Notes under the pieces: generated by a model
What the model was told of the DNA's origin: nothing
Seen by the model: the letters and a program-made list of their open reading frames with translations, nothing else
Database searches by the model: none
Program-made: the position numbers and the translations under genes
Source of the DNA: Alkalinema pantanalense
GTDB taxonomy: Bacteria; Cyanobacteriota; Cyanobacteriia; Leptolyngbyales; Leptolyngbyaceae
Assembly: GCF_050753345.1 (NCBI RefSeq)
Contig: NZ_JBLZFX010000005.1
Location: forward strand, 79,158 to 143,157
Direction: 5' to 3'
DNA: 64,000 nucleotides
Shown: positions 6,922-17,260 of the stretch, one piece after another
How positions within the stretch are numbered: the stretch's first letter is position 1
Layout of the letters: each line of letters opens with the position of its first letter

Positions 6922-9720
6922 TCACGGCCCCTGCACCGAATCCGCTTCCCCCATCAACATAAAAGCTGCCCAATCACGGGGATCGGGATACTTCTCCTTC
7001 GTTTGCAGCATCGCTTGCCGCAGAGCTTGGGCCTTATCGGGCGTCTGGGCCAAATTGCGATAAAACGCCGTCATCAGATAGGCCGTTGCTGTATCCGGCA
7101 CCTGCCACAAAGACACCACCACACTCGGCACCCCCGCCGCAAACAGCGATCGCGACAGCCCAATCACCCCATCCCCCGTAATTTGTCCCCGCCCCGTATC
7201 GCAGGCACTCAAAACCACCAACTCCGCTGACAGCTTCAGATCCATAATTTCCCGCGCCGTCAGAAATCCATCATCCTGACCGTCCGGAGCCAGCGCGATC
7301 GCCCCCGGCATCCCCACCCCATGGATATCATCCAGCAGGCCGTGGGTCGCGAGGTGCACCGTTTTTGCCTGGGAAATCCGTTGCAGCACGGCGGCTTTAG
7401 TCGCGGCAGCCCCCAGCAACGGCTGCGTATTAAACAATGCCGCAATCTCCTTGGCTTCCTGCTCCGTACCCGGTAAACTTTCCAAGATTTCCGGTTCGGC
7501 ACCATCCATCGCAGGAAGCTGCGGCATCGTCGGATTCCCCACAATCAGCGCCGCTTGATTTTGCTGAGGTAACGGAGGATTCGCCGTCGATTTGCCCCGT
7601 TGCTGCGCCTGCCCAATCAACTCCAATACTTGAATCGAAGGAGCTGTTACTAACGTATGCTTTTCAATTAAATACTTGCCCTGGGCATCCTGCAACACCG
7701 CAAAGGGCACGAGAAAGAGCGATCCTTGAGGTACAAAAATCACCCGATCGCTCGACTGTTTCGGCAACAGATCAGCGATTGGATCAATCAACAGTTGATG
7801 CAACGTAGTTAACGGCGGCGGCGTATCGGACTCGGTTGTACGAGAATCCGCTACCCGCACCACACTCACTTTGCCCCGCACGCCCACCTGTTCCCGACTC
7901 AGGCTCACTAATTGAGGCAGCGATTTCTGCAACATTTCACCGATCGCCACTCGCCGCAGAGTAATTTTACCCGTCGGCTGAATCACCCAAATCAACAGTT
8001 CCGCATCCGCTCCCTGGCCTTGGGTCGTAATATCGTAGCCACCATCAAGAATGGAATATTCCACGATCGTGGCATTTTGTTGGCGGGCAATCTGACGAAT
8101 GGTTTGCAGGTTAATCGGAGGTTCTACTAATGCCGGATTCGGAGCAGACTCTAAGCGCTGCGCCACCAAATCTGCAAAGGCACGGGCGCGGCTCCACTCC
8201 GCCACTTCCAACGCCGCTTCCGGTTGATTCCGCGCCACCAAAACCCGTTGCAAATAGCGATAACTATCGGCAGTAATTTCCATATCCCCGATCGCCACTT
8301 TCAACCTATCCCGTTGCCCCAACTGTTGCCGTTGAGTTTCGCGCACCGTAATGGCCGATCGTAGAAATTGTTCGGCCTCAGCTAATTTTCCCGATTCAAA
8401 ATGGACAAATCCTAAGTTGAATAAAGCATAGCTTTCTAAATCTCGATCGCCCGTTCTTTTAGCAATCCCTAAGCTTTGTTGATAGTAAGCAATGGCTTGC
8501 ATCCTTTGCCGTTGGTTGCGATGCACACTGCCCAAATTCGCCAATACTCGTCCCTGCCGAGGCAGATCCCCCAGATCCTGCGCAATGACCGCACTTTGTT
8601 CAAAGGCCGCGATCGCTTCTTTAAATTTATTGGCATTGCGATAGGCCCCACCCAAGTTGGCAAGCATACTGGCCTCGCCCGCCCGATCGCCCAATTTGCG
8701 AATTAACACTAGACTCCGCTGTTGATATTCAATACCTCGCTGCCATTCCTTGCGAGCTGAGTGAATCAGTCCCAACCCACTCAAAACCGCCGATTCTCCC
8801 CGCTCATCTTTAATCTGTTGGGCCAGGGGCAACGCCTTTTGATAGGTGGCAATCGCCCGATCGTAATCGCCGATCGTGTAATAAACCAGGCCAAGACTAC
8901 TCAGCGCCTGAACGGTTTGAAAGCGAGCTTGGGGAAATTGGGCTTGCCGAGCTTCGGCCTGCTGCAAGCTTTGTTGGTGATATTCGATCGCTTTGGCATA
9001 GTTGCCTTGGGTGGTATACGAACTGCCTAAACCATTCAACGCACTAAATTCACTCTCCCGATCGCCCCACTGTTTTGCCTGGATCAAAATATCTTGATAG
9101 GTTGCGATCGCCGCATCCAACTTGCCTTGGAGGGAATACGTGCCACTGATATGAAACAGAAAATGTACCCTCTTACTCCAATCCTGCTGGGGCTGGATGA
9201 GGCGTAACCCTTCTTGATAAGCCGCGATCGCCCGATCGAAATTCCCTTGAATGGTTTGCCCCTGCCCCCAATAAAACAACGCCATGGATAACCCTGGGGC
9301 ATTTTGAATCTGGCGATAGATCGCCACACTCTCGGTCAAGGCTTGCATTGACTGCGACGGTTGCCCCAACGATCGATAGAGAATCCCCAAACTGGTGAGA
9401 ATGCGTCCTTCCATTTCCTGATTGCCCCGCTGCCGAGCCTGCTCTAATGCCCCTTGGCAAAAATTCAATGCAGCTTCTAATTTTTTGGCTTGCCACTGCT
9501 GCCGACAACGATCCCAAGCTGAGCTCCCAGATTCCACGGACACATTGGAAAAGGAGGCAGTGGCAAGGGAGGCAGTGGCAAGGGAGGAAAAATTGGGAGC
9601 CTGGGGACGAGCGATCGGCTTCCCGATCGGAGATCGGGAAATCGAGACGGGATTGACGGTAGAAATCGGGGATGGCGCGATCGATGGATATCCTAGTAAG
9701 GCTAAGAGAGAAAGAACCAT
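6922..9720 (-). CDS. TPR-repeat CHAT (caspase-like) protein
   Basis: The 932-residue protein has a hydrophobic N-terminus (MVLSLLALLGYPSIA, possibly a signal or anchor), a Ser/Ala-rich linker, about ten tetratricopeptide repeats (roughly residues 70-480, motifs such as ALSSLGLVYYTIGDYDRAIA), and a C-terminal CHAT domain (about 640-925). The CHAT catalytic pair is intact: His793 in VHLATHGLLDD and Cys840 in VVLSACDTGRG. CHAT domains are clan CD cysteine peptidases related to caspases; TPR-CHAT proteins are abundant in cyanobacteria and mostly uncharacterised, with some family members acting in defence or regulated proteolysis. No toxin, gasdermin or nuclease gene lies next to it, so a defence role has no support here. 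The next gene is the LprI-like protein. Confidence 0.88.
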   Translation of the reverse strand: MVLSLLALLGYPSIAPSPISTVNPVSISRSPIGKPIARPQAPNFSSLATASLATASFSNVSVESGSSAWDRCRQQWQAKKLEAALNFCQGALEQARQRGNQEMEGRILTSLGILYRSLGQPSQSMQALTESVAIYRQIQNAPGLSMALFYWGQGQTIQGNFDRAIAAYQEGLRLIQPQQDWSKRVHFLFHISGTYSLQGKLDAAIATYQDILIQAKQWGDRESEFSALNGLGSSYTTQGNYAKAIEYHQQSLQQAEARQAQFPQARFQTVQALSSLGLVYYTIGDYDRAIATYQKALPLAQQIKDERGESAVLSGLGLIHSARKEWQRGIEYQQRSLVLIRKLGDRAGEASMLANLGGAYRNANKFKEAIAAFEQSAVIAQDLGDLPRQGRVLANLGSVHRNQRQRMQAIAYYQQSLGIAKRTGDRDLESYALFNLGFVHFESGKLAEAEQFLRSAITVRETQRQQLGQRDRLKVAIGDMEITADSYRYLQRVLVARNQPEAALEVAEWSRARAFADLVAQRLESAPNPALVEPPINLQTIRQIARQQNATIVEYSILDGGYDITTQGQGADAELLIWVIQPTGKITLRRVAIGEMLQKSLPQLVSLSREQVGVRGKVSVVRVADSRTTESDTPPPLTTLHQLLIDPIADLLPKQSSDRVIFVPQGSLFLVPFAVLQDAQGKYLIEKHTLVTAPSIQVLELIGQAQQRGKSTANPPLPQQNQAALIVGNPTMPQLPAMDGAEPEILESLPGTEQEAKEIAALFNTQPLLGAAATKAAVLQRISQAKTVHLATHGLLDDIHGVGMPGAIALAPDGQDDGFLTAREIMDLKLSAELVVLSACDTGRGQITGDGVIGLSRSLFAAGVPSVVVSLWQVPDTATAYLMTAFYRNLAQTPDKAQALRQAMLQTKEKYPDPRDWAAFMLMGEADSVQGP

Positions 9721-10443
9721 GATTGTTATCTAGGCATTAGTTGGAAGACGGGGATAATTCCAGCATTCCCCCAAAGCCTGAAAAATCCGTAATCCTTCTT
9801 ATATCGCTGATTTATCACCAAGACAGTATTTTGTGGTCTCCGTGCTCTACCATTGCACAAACATACTGTTTTATGTAGATAAGGTGAAGCGAAGATAATT
9901 CATTTAGTAGTGCTATCTAAATAGAATGACCTATTGACAGCCAAGCCGACGGCAATTTCCTCAGTAGTTTTTCAGATGTCCTAGGGATCATTAGAATCCT
10001 GTGGCCAAAATGTTGACGTTTAAGTTTCCGTAAATATCACAATCACTGAGAAGGGAGCTTTAAATGAACTTTCTACAATCTGAGTAGCAGTCTGAATAGA
10101 AAAGGAATTCTACGGGTTCAAAATCTGAGGTGCTTAAAAGAGAACCTTCTCGCAGAGACCATTCAGCAGAAGCTTTCTAGCAAATGTGCAAAGGCTACCT
10201 CAAATGGGTAATCTGTATGCAAGCTGCCCAAAACGATTGGGTAGTGACTTTGCCTTTCGATTTGTACTCCTGTAATCCCAAAATTAATTAACGTTATTAA
10301 TTGACCTTACTTAGTCGATCGAAAGATTCGCTTTTCCTCCTTGGATTGGAATGAGGCTCTTTCAATCGATCTGCCCTCAGACAACTTCTCTGTAGTTAGA
10401 GTTCCTATGGTTGATCAGGCCAAAGATCTGCGAGAGCCACATC
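9721..10443. other. Divergent intergenic region, no gene seen
   Basis: About 700 bp separate the minus-strand CHAT gene from the plus-strand kinase. I find no frame with coding character and no RNA gene. A 15-codon frame (ATG 10407 to TAA) overlaps the likely kinase start and could be a leader peptide, but it has no clear ribosome binding site. Confidence 0.45.
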
Positions 10444-11754
10444 ATGTTAAGTAATACATTGAGTCAAACAAGAATGGAAGCGACAATTGATGTTTTAAAA
10501 GATCAAGTTTTCTACCTCCAAGATGAACTTCAAGCCAAGGAGACACTGCTGAATCTTTGCCTAGATAGTTTGCCCGAGGCAGTTCAATTTATGTCTCTCC
10601 AGGACGGTCAAATTCTCTATGTCAATCAGACTTGGCAAGAACAACTAGGATATAGCTTGCTGGAAGCGCAGCAACTTTTTTGGCATGATCTGATAGTGCC
10701 CAATGCAGACTCAGAAAACAGCGATCGCGCTTTAGATCTCTTCTGCCAGAAATTCGGCCATCTGGAAGAATCTATAGAAATTTGGCTACAAACTAAGTAT
10801 CTGACACCGATTAAAATGCGGGCAGAAATGCACCGCCATATCCTTAATCAAAGTACTGGCCAAGGCTCTATTTTGCTGTTGAAACTCAGGCCAGTCAACG
10901 AAATGACTCCCCAACCTGAACCCCGATCGGCGAAATTCAGCCACCCATCCATTTTCTCTCAGTTTACCCATCCAGGGAGCATAGAGCGCCCATACACAAC
11001 TCAAGTGTGTTACTCCGATCCAGCCTTCAGCGAACTGTGTACCTACTTTGTTACCCGTGCATCCCACGAGCTTCGTACACCCCTCGCAGTGATTGCCTCT
11101 TCAGCTAGCATTCTGAGCAATTTTGGCGATCAAATTGATGCTAGTAAGAAGAATCATCACTTGCAATGTATTCAAACTTATGTGCAACACACAACTCAAA
11201 TTTTAGATGAAATCCTATTACTCTATAAAGTTGATACAGGATACTTAGAATTTCGGCCAATCACCTGTGACTGCCTAGAGTTGATTCAAGGGATGGTGGG
11301 AGAACTCCAAGTCCAGTCGCCCGATCGCTTAATCGAAATGTCAGCAGTGATGCACTCGTCCCAAGGATCTGAGCCTCAAGCGGTTAACCCCCTTCATCCA
11401 CGATCGTCTGGATGTAATTCTTTGATCGATCGCACCCTCTTCCGTCAGATCATGACCAATCTCTTGTCCAACGCCAGTAAATATTCCCACCCAGAAAGTG
11501 TAATCAAAATTACAGTCACCCTAGGGGAAACCAACCTTCGCATTGCCATTGAAGATCAAGGGATGGGAATTGTACCCGAAGATTTACCTCAGATCTGCCA
11601 GTTGTTTCATCGGGGACAAAATGTGGGTACTATTCCAGGAACAGGACTGGGGCTATGTATTGTCGAGAAATGTGTTGCTTTGCATGGTGGACAGTTGGAA
11701 GTTGAAAGTCGGCTCAATCAAGGCAGCATTTTTACGGTCACTCTACCGCGTTGA
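10444..11754 (+). CDS. PAS-domain sensor histidine kinase
   Basis: This is an orthodox transmitter without membrane segments. From the ATG at 10444 it has a short coiled coil, a PAS domain (about residues 40-150: SLPEAVQFMSLQDGQILYVN), a linker, a HisKA domain with phospho-acceptor His208 in RASHELRTPLAVI, and a HATPase domain with the N box (MTNLLSNASKYS), the DQGMGI segment and the G2 box GTGLGLCIVEK. It probably senses a soluble signal and phosphorylates a receiver, perhaps the response regulators encoded nearby. The longer frame starting with TTG at 10411 has no support, so ATG 10444 (MLSNTLSQ) or ATG 10474 (MEATIDVL) is preferred. First gene of a 12-kb signalling island. Confidence 0.85.
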   Translation: MLSNTLSQTRMEATIDVLKDQVFYLQDELQAKETLLNLCLDSLPEAVQFMSLQDGQILYVNQTWQEQLGYSLLEAQQLFWHDLIVPNADSENSDRALDLFCQKFGHLEESIEIWLQTKYLTPIKMRAEMHRHILNQSTGQGSILLLKLRPVNEMTPQPEPRSAKFSHPSIFSQFTHPGSIERPYTTQVCYSDPAFSELCTYFVTRASHELRTPLAVIASSASILSNFGDQIDASKKNHHLQCIQTYVQHTTQILDEILLLYKVDTGYLEFRPITCDCLELIQGMVGELQVQSPDRLIEMSAVMHSSQGSEPQAVNPLHPRSSGCNSLIDRTLFRQIMTNLLSNASKYSHPESVIKITVTLGETNLRIAIEDQGMGIVPEDLPQICQLFHRGQNVGTIPGTGLGLCIVEKCVALHGGQLEVESRLNQGSIFTVTLPR

Positions 11755-11794
11755 AATCAATCCTGAGTCCAGCAACCCTGCATGATGGATTCCT

Positions 11795-11830
11795 TTTGAC
11801 TAACGCATACATTTTGACTAACGCACACAT
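11795..11830 (+). promoter_or_regulatory. 18-bp tandem direct repeat, possible regulator site
   Basis: TTTGACTAACGCATACAT (11795-11812) is followed directly by TTTGACTAACGCACACAT (11813-11830), 17 of 18 bases identical. It lies 124 bp before a receiver-kinase gene. Tandem direct repeats about two helical turns long suit dimeric response regulators, but a plain duplication is also possible. Confidence 0.4.
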
Positions 11831-11953
11831 TGAGAAAGGCACGTATTTTTACAGATCAATTTGCTGTAAAAAATAATTCGCAAAGGATGGCTAGATAGTT
11901 TTGGCGATGTTGAAAGCAACAATTGCTAGCCATCATGAAATGGGAGGTCAACC

Positions 11954-13069
11954 ATGGTGGGAAAAATTCTAGTCATTGAAGATGAAGGGGCCATTCGGGC
12001 CAATATTGAAGAAATTTTGATGCTGTCTAACTATGATCCGATCGTGGCTCCCGATGGGCTGCGGGGACTTCAGTTAGCGGAACAAACGCAACCGGATTTA
12101 ATTTTGTGTGATGTCATGATGCCCGAACTCGATGGGCATGGGGTATTGCAATCTCTAAGACAGAAAGATGCGACGGCTGGCATTCCTTTTATTTTTCTGA
12201 CAGCCAAAGCCGATCGACGGGATTTGCGTCAAGGCATGGAAGCAGGGGCAGATGACTATCTCACCAAACCCTTTACGGCGGATGAATTGCTCCGAGCCGT
12301 TTCCACCCAACTGACCAAACAAGCCATTTCCGAAGACCAAACCCAATCCCGCATTGGTCAATTTCGGGATGCCATCAAGCAAGCCCTGCCCCACGAACTG
12401 AATACACCGCTGAATGGAATTCTCTGCTCCACCGATCTGCTGCTGAACGATCGAGATGAGTTAGAAGAATTTGAGATTGTCGAATTGCTAGAGTTTATTC
12501 GCACTTCCGCAAAACGACTCCATCACTTGACCCAAAATGCACTCCTCTACCTGGATCTAGAGCTGCAAAGCCGCATCGGAACACTACCCATCGGAAAGGC
12601 TTCGGAAGCTTGTAGGGTAGATGAAATTGTTCAATACAGCGCCCAAGAGGTGGCTCGTCGTTGGAATCGTACCCCAGATCTTCACATTGCTCTGCAAGAA
12701 TGTGAAGTTGGTATCTCAGTTCAATACATGGAAAAAATTGCCATTGAATTGATCGACAATGCATTTAAGTTTTCAGAGCAGAATACGCCTGTGCAGGTGA
12801 TCGGCTACGTCAAGAACGATCAATATTACCTGGAAGTCATTGATCAGGGGCGAGGAATGAATACTCAGCAGGTCAAAGCTTTGGGTGCCTATGTGCAATT
12901 TGAGCGATCAACCTATGAACAACAGGGAATTGGGTTGGGGTTAATCATTGCTAAGCGTCTAATTGAATGGTTTGGTGGCCAGCTCACCCTCACTAGCCAA
13001 TTGGGTCTGGGAACCCATCTCACTTTGCATCTTCCGCCCTCGGGGCCAGTACCCACGATCGCGTCATAA
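11954..13069 (+). CDS. Receiver-histidine kinase (REC-HisKA-HATPase)
   Basis: The 371-residue protein has an inverse hybrid layout. An N-terminal receiver (acidic pair ED at 9-10, phospho-acceptor Asp53 in LILCDVMMPELDG, Lys in YLTKPF) precedes a HisKA-like domain with His147 in ALPHELNTPLNG, then a HATPase domain (LIDNAFKFSEQ, DQGRGM, QGIGLGLIIAKR). The H box has Asn where Arg is usual (HELNTP), seen in several cyanobacterial kinases of this form. Such proteins are thought to receive phosphate and change their own kinase output, linking two phosphorelays. It lies between the PAS kinase and the large hybrid kinase on the same strand, preceded by a tandem 18-bp repeat. ATG 11954 begins exactly at the receiver. 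Confidence 0.87.
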   Translation: MVGKILVIEDEGAIRANIEEILMLSNYDPIVAPDGLRGLQLAEQTQPDLILCDVMMPELDGHGVLQSLRQKDATAGIPFIFLTAKADRRDLRQGMEAGADDYLTKPFTADELLRAVSTQLTKQAISEDQTQSRIGQFRDAIKQALPHELNTPLNGILCSTDLLLNDRDELEEFEIVELLEFIRTSAKRLHHLTQNALLYLDLELQSRIGTLPIGKASEACRVDEIVQYSAQEVARRWNRTPDLHIALQECEVGISVQYMEKIAIELIDNAFKFSEQNTPVQVIGYVKNDQYYLEVIDQGRGMNTQQVKALGAYVQFERSTYEQQGIGLGLIIAKRLIEWFGGQLTLTSQLGLGTHLTLHLPPSGPVPTIAS

Positions 13070-13309
13070 CACGATCGTCAATCCTCCCATCATTCCAGAG
13101 GAATGTACCTCCTAAATTCTGCCAAGGCTGGCGTTTGCCAAAACTGCATTCTGTTAGGAGGATCTCTTCTGCCAGCACCCATTCTCTCAAAGGCAACTTA
13201 CCGTAGGATTTTGATGACAATGAGGGATTTGTTGAAATGATGGTGAATGCTGGAATGAATAAGACTGGCTACTCTGTGCTGATTCACTTGCCGAACAATC
13301 GCTAATTTT

Positions 13310-16300
13310 ATGCCTTTTGATCCGCCCACGTCGATCCTCTTGATTGAGGCAGCTAACCCGTTGAGAGACCGTTATCTCGACTGGTTGAATCACGATCGGC
13401 GGCATCAGTTTCAAGTCACGACAGGGCTCTCCCTAGAAACAGGACTCACTTTTTGTCGAGAGCAACGTCCTCAGCTAGTCGTAATTGACTTAGGCGAAGC
13501 TTGGGACACCAATATAATTCTCTCTGCGCAACAAACCTTGCAAGCCTTGGGCATCCCTTGCCTCTGGATTGGCCCAGATGATTGCAATCCAAGACAGCTA
13601 GGTTGGAACGAGTCGCCAGAATGCAGTTATCTCTCCTATGGGATCCTCCAACCAGAACTATTCTCCTTAACCCTTCACTGTTTGTTGACCCTTGCTCAAG
13701 CTAGCGTCAATCCGTCATTCCCAAAACCTACACACAATGGATCCCTTACTCTAGCTCCCCAAGGAGCTTCTGCGATCGCTGGCCCATTCTCCCAGCAACG
13801 CTATGCCCAACTGGCGCAGATCTCCCCAGTGGGTGTTTTTTGGCTGAGTTCGACGGGCACCTATGAAGCAACCAACGATCGCTACGGTCAAATTACAGGA
13901 TGCTTATTGTCTGAGATTCTCCATACGGACTGGCTCACCACCGTGTACGAAGAGGATCGGGGACAGGTCGCAACGCTATGGCAATATGCAGTCAGTACCT
14001 GTAGTGAATTTGTTGCCGAATATCGATTTCAGCATCCCGATGGTGTGCTGCGCTGGGTCTATGGGCAGATTTTCCCGTTGGATCAGCCTAATCAGCCGGC
14101 AGGCTACGTGGGTACTATCACGGATATCACCGATCGCAAACAGGCCGAAGCCGGGATTGCGATCAACGAAACCGCTTTCCTCAGTCGTCCGAACGATCCC
14201 AACAGAATTTTCCTAGCCCATACGATCGCTGGACAGATCACTTACTGTTCCCCTCAGTTTTACACCCTGATTGGAGCCACGCCAGGGAATGTAAGCGATC
14301 ACCGCCTCAGTCAGTTCATCCATCCAGAGGATTGGCAAGACTATATACATTTACAGCAGTCTGAGCTATTGACACTGGCCTATGAGCCGATCGGACTTGA
14401 ATTACGGTGGCGGCAACCCACCGGCCATTGGGGGCGATTCAGCGCTCAAGTTTCACCCATTCGCAACAGTTCTGGCAAGGTTTTGGGGTTTCAGATGGTT
14501 GCCCACCCCATGAGTCAATGCCCAAGCATCACCGATAAACGGAACCAATTTGAAGTGGCCCTCCGGAACTTAGTAGAAGGCACAGCTTCTGCCACGGGCG
14601 ATCGATTTTTGCGAATTCTTGTCCATCAAATCACCCAAGTGTTGGGGGTTCGTCAGGCGGCGATCGGCACCCTTGAGGGTGACTGGGTGTCTACCTTGGT
14701 AGTATGGTCCGATCATCAAATTTCTCCCAATCTTCGCTATCCCGTTGCCGGAACACCCTGTGCGCAGGTTTTTCGCCACGGTGTTTACCATTGCGCGGAG
14801 AATGTCCAATCGCTCTTTCCCCAGGACAAAAATTTAGTTGCCCTAGAAGCCGAAAGCTATTTAGGCGTAGCCATGCAGGATGGAGAAGGAACCACCTTCG
14901 GGCATTTATTTATTATTGATAATTTGCCCATGCCCGATCGGGAGCATTTTGAAAGAATTTTGAAAATTTTGGCCGCTCGGGCTGCCTCTGAACTGGAACG
15001 CCAGCGGGTGACTTCTGCGCTCCATGAACTGAATGCCAAATTAGAACAGCGGGTGCAGCAACGCACCCATGAATTGACGCTGACCAATGAAAAGTTAATT
15101 GCAGAAATTCAGCAGCACCAACGCACAGAAGCCCAACTCAATCTGCAAATTGAGCGATTAAATTGGCTCTACCACTTAGTCCTAGATCTCAATCAGGCGG
15201 AAACCTTAGAAGAGATTTATACGATCGCCCTCAATGGCATTTGTCAAACGTTGCAGGTCTTTTCTGCCGCAATTTTAATTCCCGACGATCGGGGTATTCC
15301 CCGCTATCAAGCATCAGTCGGACTTAGTCAAAACTATCAAACAGCCGTAGAAAATCATTTTGAAAGCTCACAAACCGGATTGAATGATCAAGTCGTCATC
15401 CTGTCTGATTTTAGTGATGCAGCTGGCATTCCCTTTTTAACGCATTTACGCGCCGTAGAGGCAATTCAGGCTGCTGCTTCCTTCCCACTGTGCTATCAAA
15501 ATCAGAACCTAGGGAAAGTGATTGTCTATTATGATGCACCCCATGTGTTTTCCGAAGAGGAAATTAAGCTAGCAAAAACTGTTACGACCTACATTGCGAT
15601 TGCGATGACCCGTAAGCAGGGTGAAAATGCATTGCAAGCCTCCAAGGAGCAGCTCCAAGCTGTTCTCAATGCAGTCCCTGAGACAATTTCCTGGGTGGAT
15701 GTGAATCAAACCTATTTAGGTGTAAATCGCAAAGTTGCTGAACAGTTCCAACTCCAACCAGAGGACTTTACAGGACGTCCAGTTGGATTTAGGCAGGAAG
15801 AAAGTCAATTTGTTCAATTCGTGAGAGATTTCTTCGCATCGAAGCAGCAATCTGCTAGCCGAGAAATTACCTATGCAGTTGATTCAGAATCCTTTACCTA
15901 TTTAACGATCGCGCAAAAATACAATCGAGAACAAAATGCGGTCTTTATTCAGATCGATATCAGCGAGCGGAAACGGGCCGAGGATAAACTGCAAATCATT
16001 AATGATTGTCTTGCTGATGCCAACCTGGAATTAGCCCGAGTGACTCGCCTTAAGGACGAATTTTTGGCCAATATGAGCCATGAATTGCGAACGCCCCTTA
16101 ATGCCATTCTTGGGCTGTCGGAAGGGTTGTTAGATCAGGTTTATGGGGATCTCAATGCAAAACAGTTAAAGTCGATCGGCACGATCGAACGGAGTGGTCG
16201 GCATCTGCTCGAACTGATTAATGACATTCTAGATCTAGCAAAAATTGAGTCTGGCAAACTTGAATTACACATGGCAATGGTTGATATTCGCCATTTGTGT

Positions 16301-17221
16301 GAGTCTAGTTTGAGTTTTATTCGGCAACTCGCTACTAAAAAATCTCTGAACATCCATTTACAGGTTCCTGACGAGGGCATCTATATTCAAGTGGATGATC
16401 TGCGCATGCGTCAATCTCTGATTAACTTGTTGAGTAATGCGGTGAAGTTCACACCGGAGCAAGGTCAGATTTCATTGATTGTGGAGTTGGATGAAACGAA
16501 TCAAAAAATCTATTTCCATGTCATTGACACCGGAATTGGTATTGCAGAAGAAAATCTCAGCAAACTCTTTCAATCCTTTGTCCAAATTGATAGCAGTCTC
16601 AATCGTCAATATGAAGGTACCGGTTTAGGACTAGCATTGGTCAAACGGATTGTACAGTTACATAATGGGACGATCGACGTAACAAGTGAGATTGGTAAAG
16701 GAAGCCAGTTCACGATTAGGCTACCCTGGCAACTCAAAACCAAGCCTTGGCTCAAGCCCCAATCCCCCACCCTAATTGAAACCCCGGTTTATGAACCGGA
16801 TGAACAGTTGAAGCCAAACCTGCCAGCTCCCTTAATTTTGCTGGCTGAAGATAACGAAGCCAATCGGGAAATGCTCTCGGATTATTTAATTGAACAAGGC
16901 TATCGATTAAAAATGGCTAAAGACGGTGCAGAAGCCATTTACATGAGTCAAACGCTAAAACCCCAACTCATTATTATGGATATTCAAATGCCGGGGACAG
17001 ATGGCTTGATGGCAATTCAGAGTATCCGATCTCACCAAGAGACCCAAACCATTCCCATCATTGCTCTAACTGCGCTTGTCATGCAGGGCGATCGGGAGCG
17101 ATGTTTAGCCACCGGAGCCAATCAATATATGACAAAACCAGTATCGTTAAAACAGTTAACTCTTACCATCCATGAGTTACTGAAACTACCTCCCCTCGCT
17201 TGTGCAGTTAGTACCCCATAG
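13310..17221 (+). CDS. Multi-sensor hybrid histidine kinase (pseudo-REC, PAS, GAF, HisKA, HATPase, REC)
   Basis: The 1303-residue protein begins with a receiver-like domain (about 5-140) that keeps Asp in LVVIDLG but lacks the usual acidic pair (LLIEAANP), so it may not be phosphorylated. Then come two PAS domains (about 165-410, the first ending in TDITDRKQAE), a GAF domain (about 415-575), a coiled coil, a second GAF (about 620-775), a third PAS (about 780-900, ending in DISERKRAE), HisKA with His924 in NMSHELRTPLNAI, HATPase (LINLLSNAVKFT, DTGIGI, GTGLGLALVKR) and a C-terminal receiver with Asp1224 in IIMDIQMPGTDG. No transmembrane segment is evident, so sensing is cytoplasmic. No GAF Cys in a bilin-binding context stands out. 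A receiver-kinase gene follows 39 bp after the stop. Confidence 0.9.
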   Translation: MPFDPPTSILLIEAANPLRDRYLDWLNHDRRHQFQVTTGLSLETGLTFCREQRPQLVVIDLGEAWDTNIILSAQQTLQALGIPCLWIGPDDCNPRQLGWNESPECSYLSYGILQPELFSLTLHCLLTLAQASVNPSFPKPTHNGSLTLAPQGASAIAGPFSQQRYAQLAQISPVGVFWLSSTGTYEATNDRYGQITGCLLSEILHTDWLTTVYEEDRGQVATLWQYAVSTCSEFVAEYRFQHPDGVLRWVYGQIFPLDQPNQPAGYVGTITDITDRKQAEAGIAINETAFLSRPNDPNRIFLAHTIAGQITYCSPQFYTLIGATPGNVSDHRLSQFIHPEDWQDYIHLQQSELLTLAYEPIGLELRWRQPTGHWGRFSAQVSPIRNSSGKVLGFQMVAHPMSQCPSITDKRNQFEVALRNLVEGTASATGDRFLRILVHQITQVLGVRQAAIGTLEGDWVSTLVVWSDHQISPNLRYPVAGTPCAQVFRHGVYHCAENVQSLFPQDKNLVALEAESYLGVAMQDGEGTTFGHLFIIDNLPMPDREHFERILKILAARAASELERQRVTSALHELNAKLEQRVQQRTHELTLTNEKLIAEIQQHQRTEAQLNLQIERLNWLYHLVLDLNQAETLEEIYTIALNGICQTLQVFSAAILIPDDRGIPRYQASVGLSQNYQTAVENHFESSQTGLNDQVVILSDFSDAAGIPFLTHLRAVEAIQAAASFPLCYQNQNLGKVIVYYDAPHVFSEEEIKLAKTVTTYIAIAMTRKQGENALQASKEQLQAVLNAVPETISWVDVNQTYLGVNRKVAEQFQLQPEDFTGRPVGFRQEESQFVQFVRDFFASKQQSASREITYAVDSESFTYLTIAQKYNREQNAVFIQIDISERKRAEDKLQIINDCLADANLELARVTRLKDEFLANMSHELRTPLNAILGLSEGLLDQVYGDLNAKQLKSIGTIERSGRHLLELINDILDLAKIESGKLELHMAMVDIRHLCESSLSFIRQLATKKSLNIHLQVPDEGIYIQVDDLRMRQSLINLLSNAVKFTPEQGQISLIVELDETNQKIYFHVIDTGIGIAEENLSKLFQSFVQIDSSLNRQYEGTGLGLALVKRIVQLHNGTIDVTSEIGKGSQFTIRLPWQLKTKPWLKPQSPTLIETPVYEPDEQLKPNLPAPLILLAEDNEANREMLSDYLIEQGYRLKMAKDGAEAIYMSQTLKPQLIIMDIQMPGTDGLMAIQSIRSHQETQTIPIIALTALVMQGDRERCLATGANQYMTKPVSLKQLTLTIHELLKLPPLACAVSTP

Positions 17222-17260
17222 AACACTAAAACTTGATCGTAACAATACGGTAACCATTAT

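Noticed and set aside
6922..9720. TPR-CHAT gene as part of a defence system
   Set aside because: No partner such as a gasdermin, nuclease or CRISPR effector lies nearby. TPR-CHAT proteins are common in cyanobacteria without defence context.
10407..10454. 15-codon frame overlapping the PAS kinase start as a leader peptide
   Set aside because: It has no ribosome binding site or attenuator-like structure; kept only as a remark.
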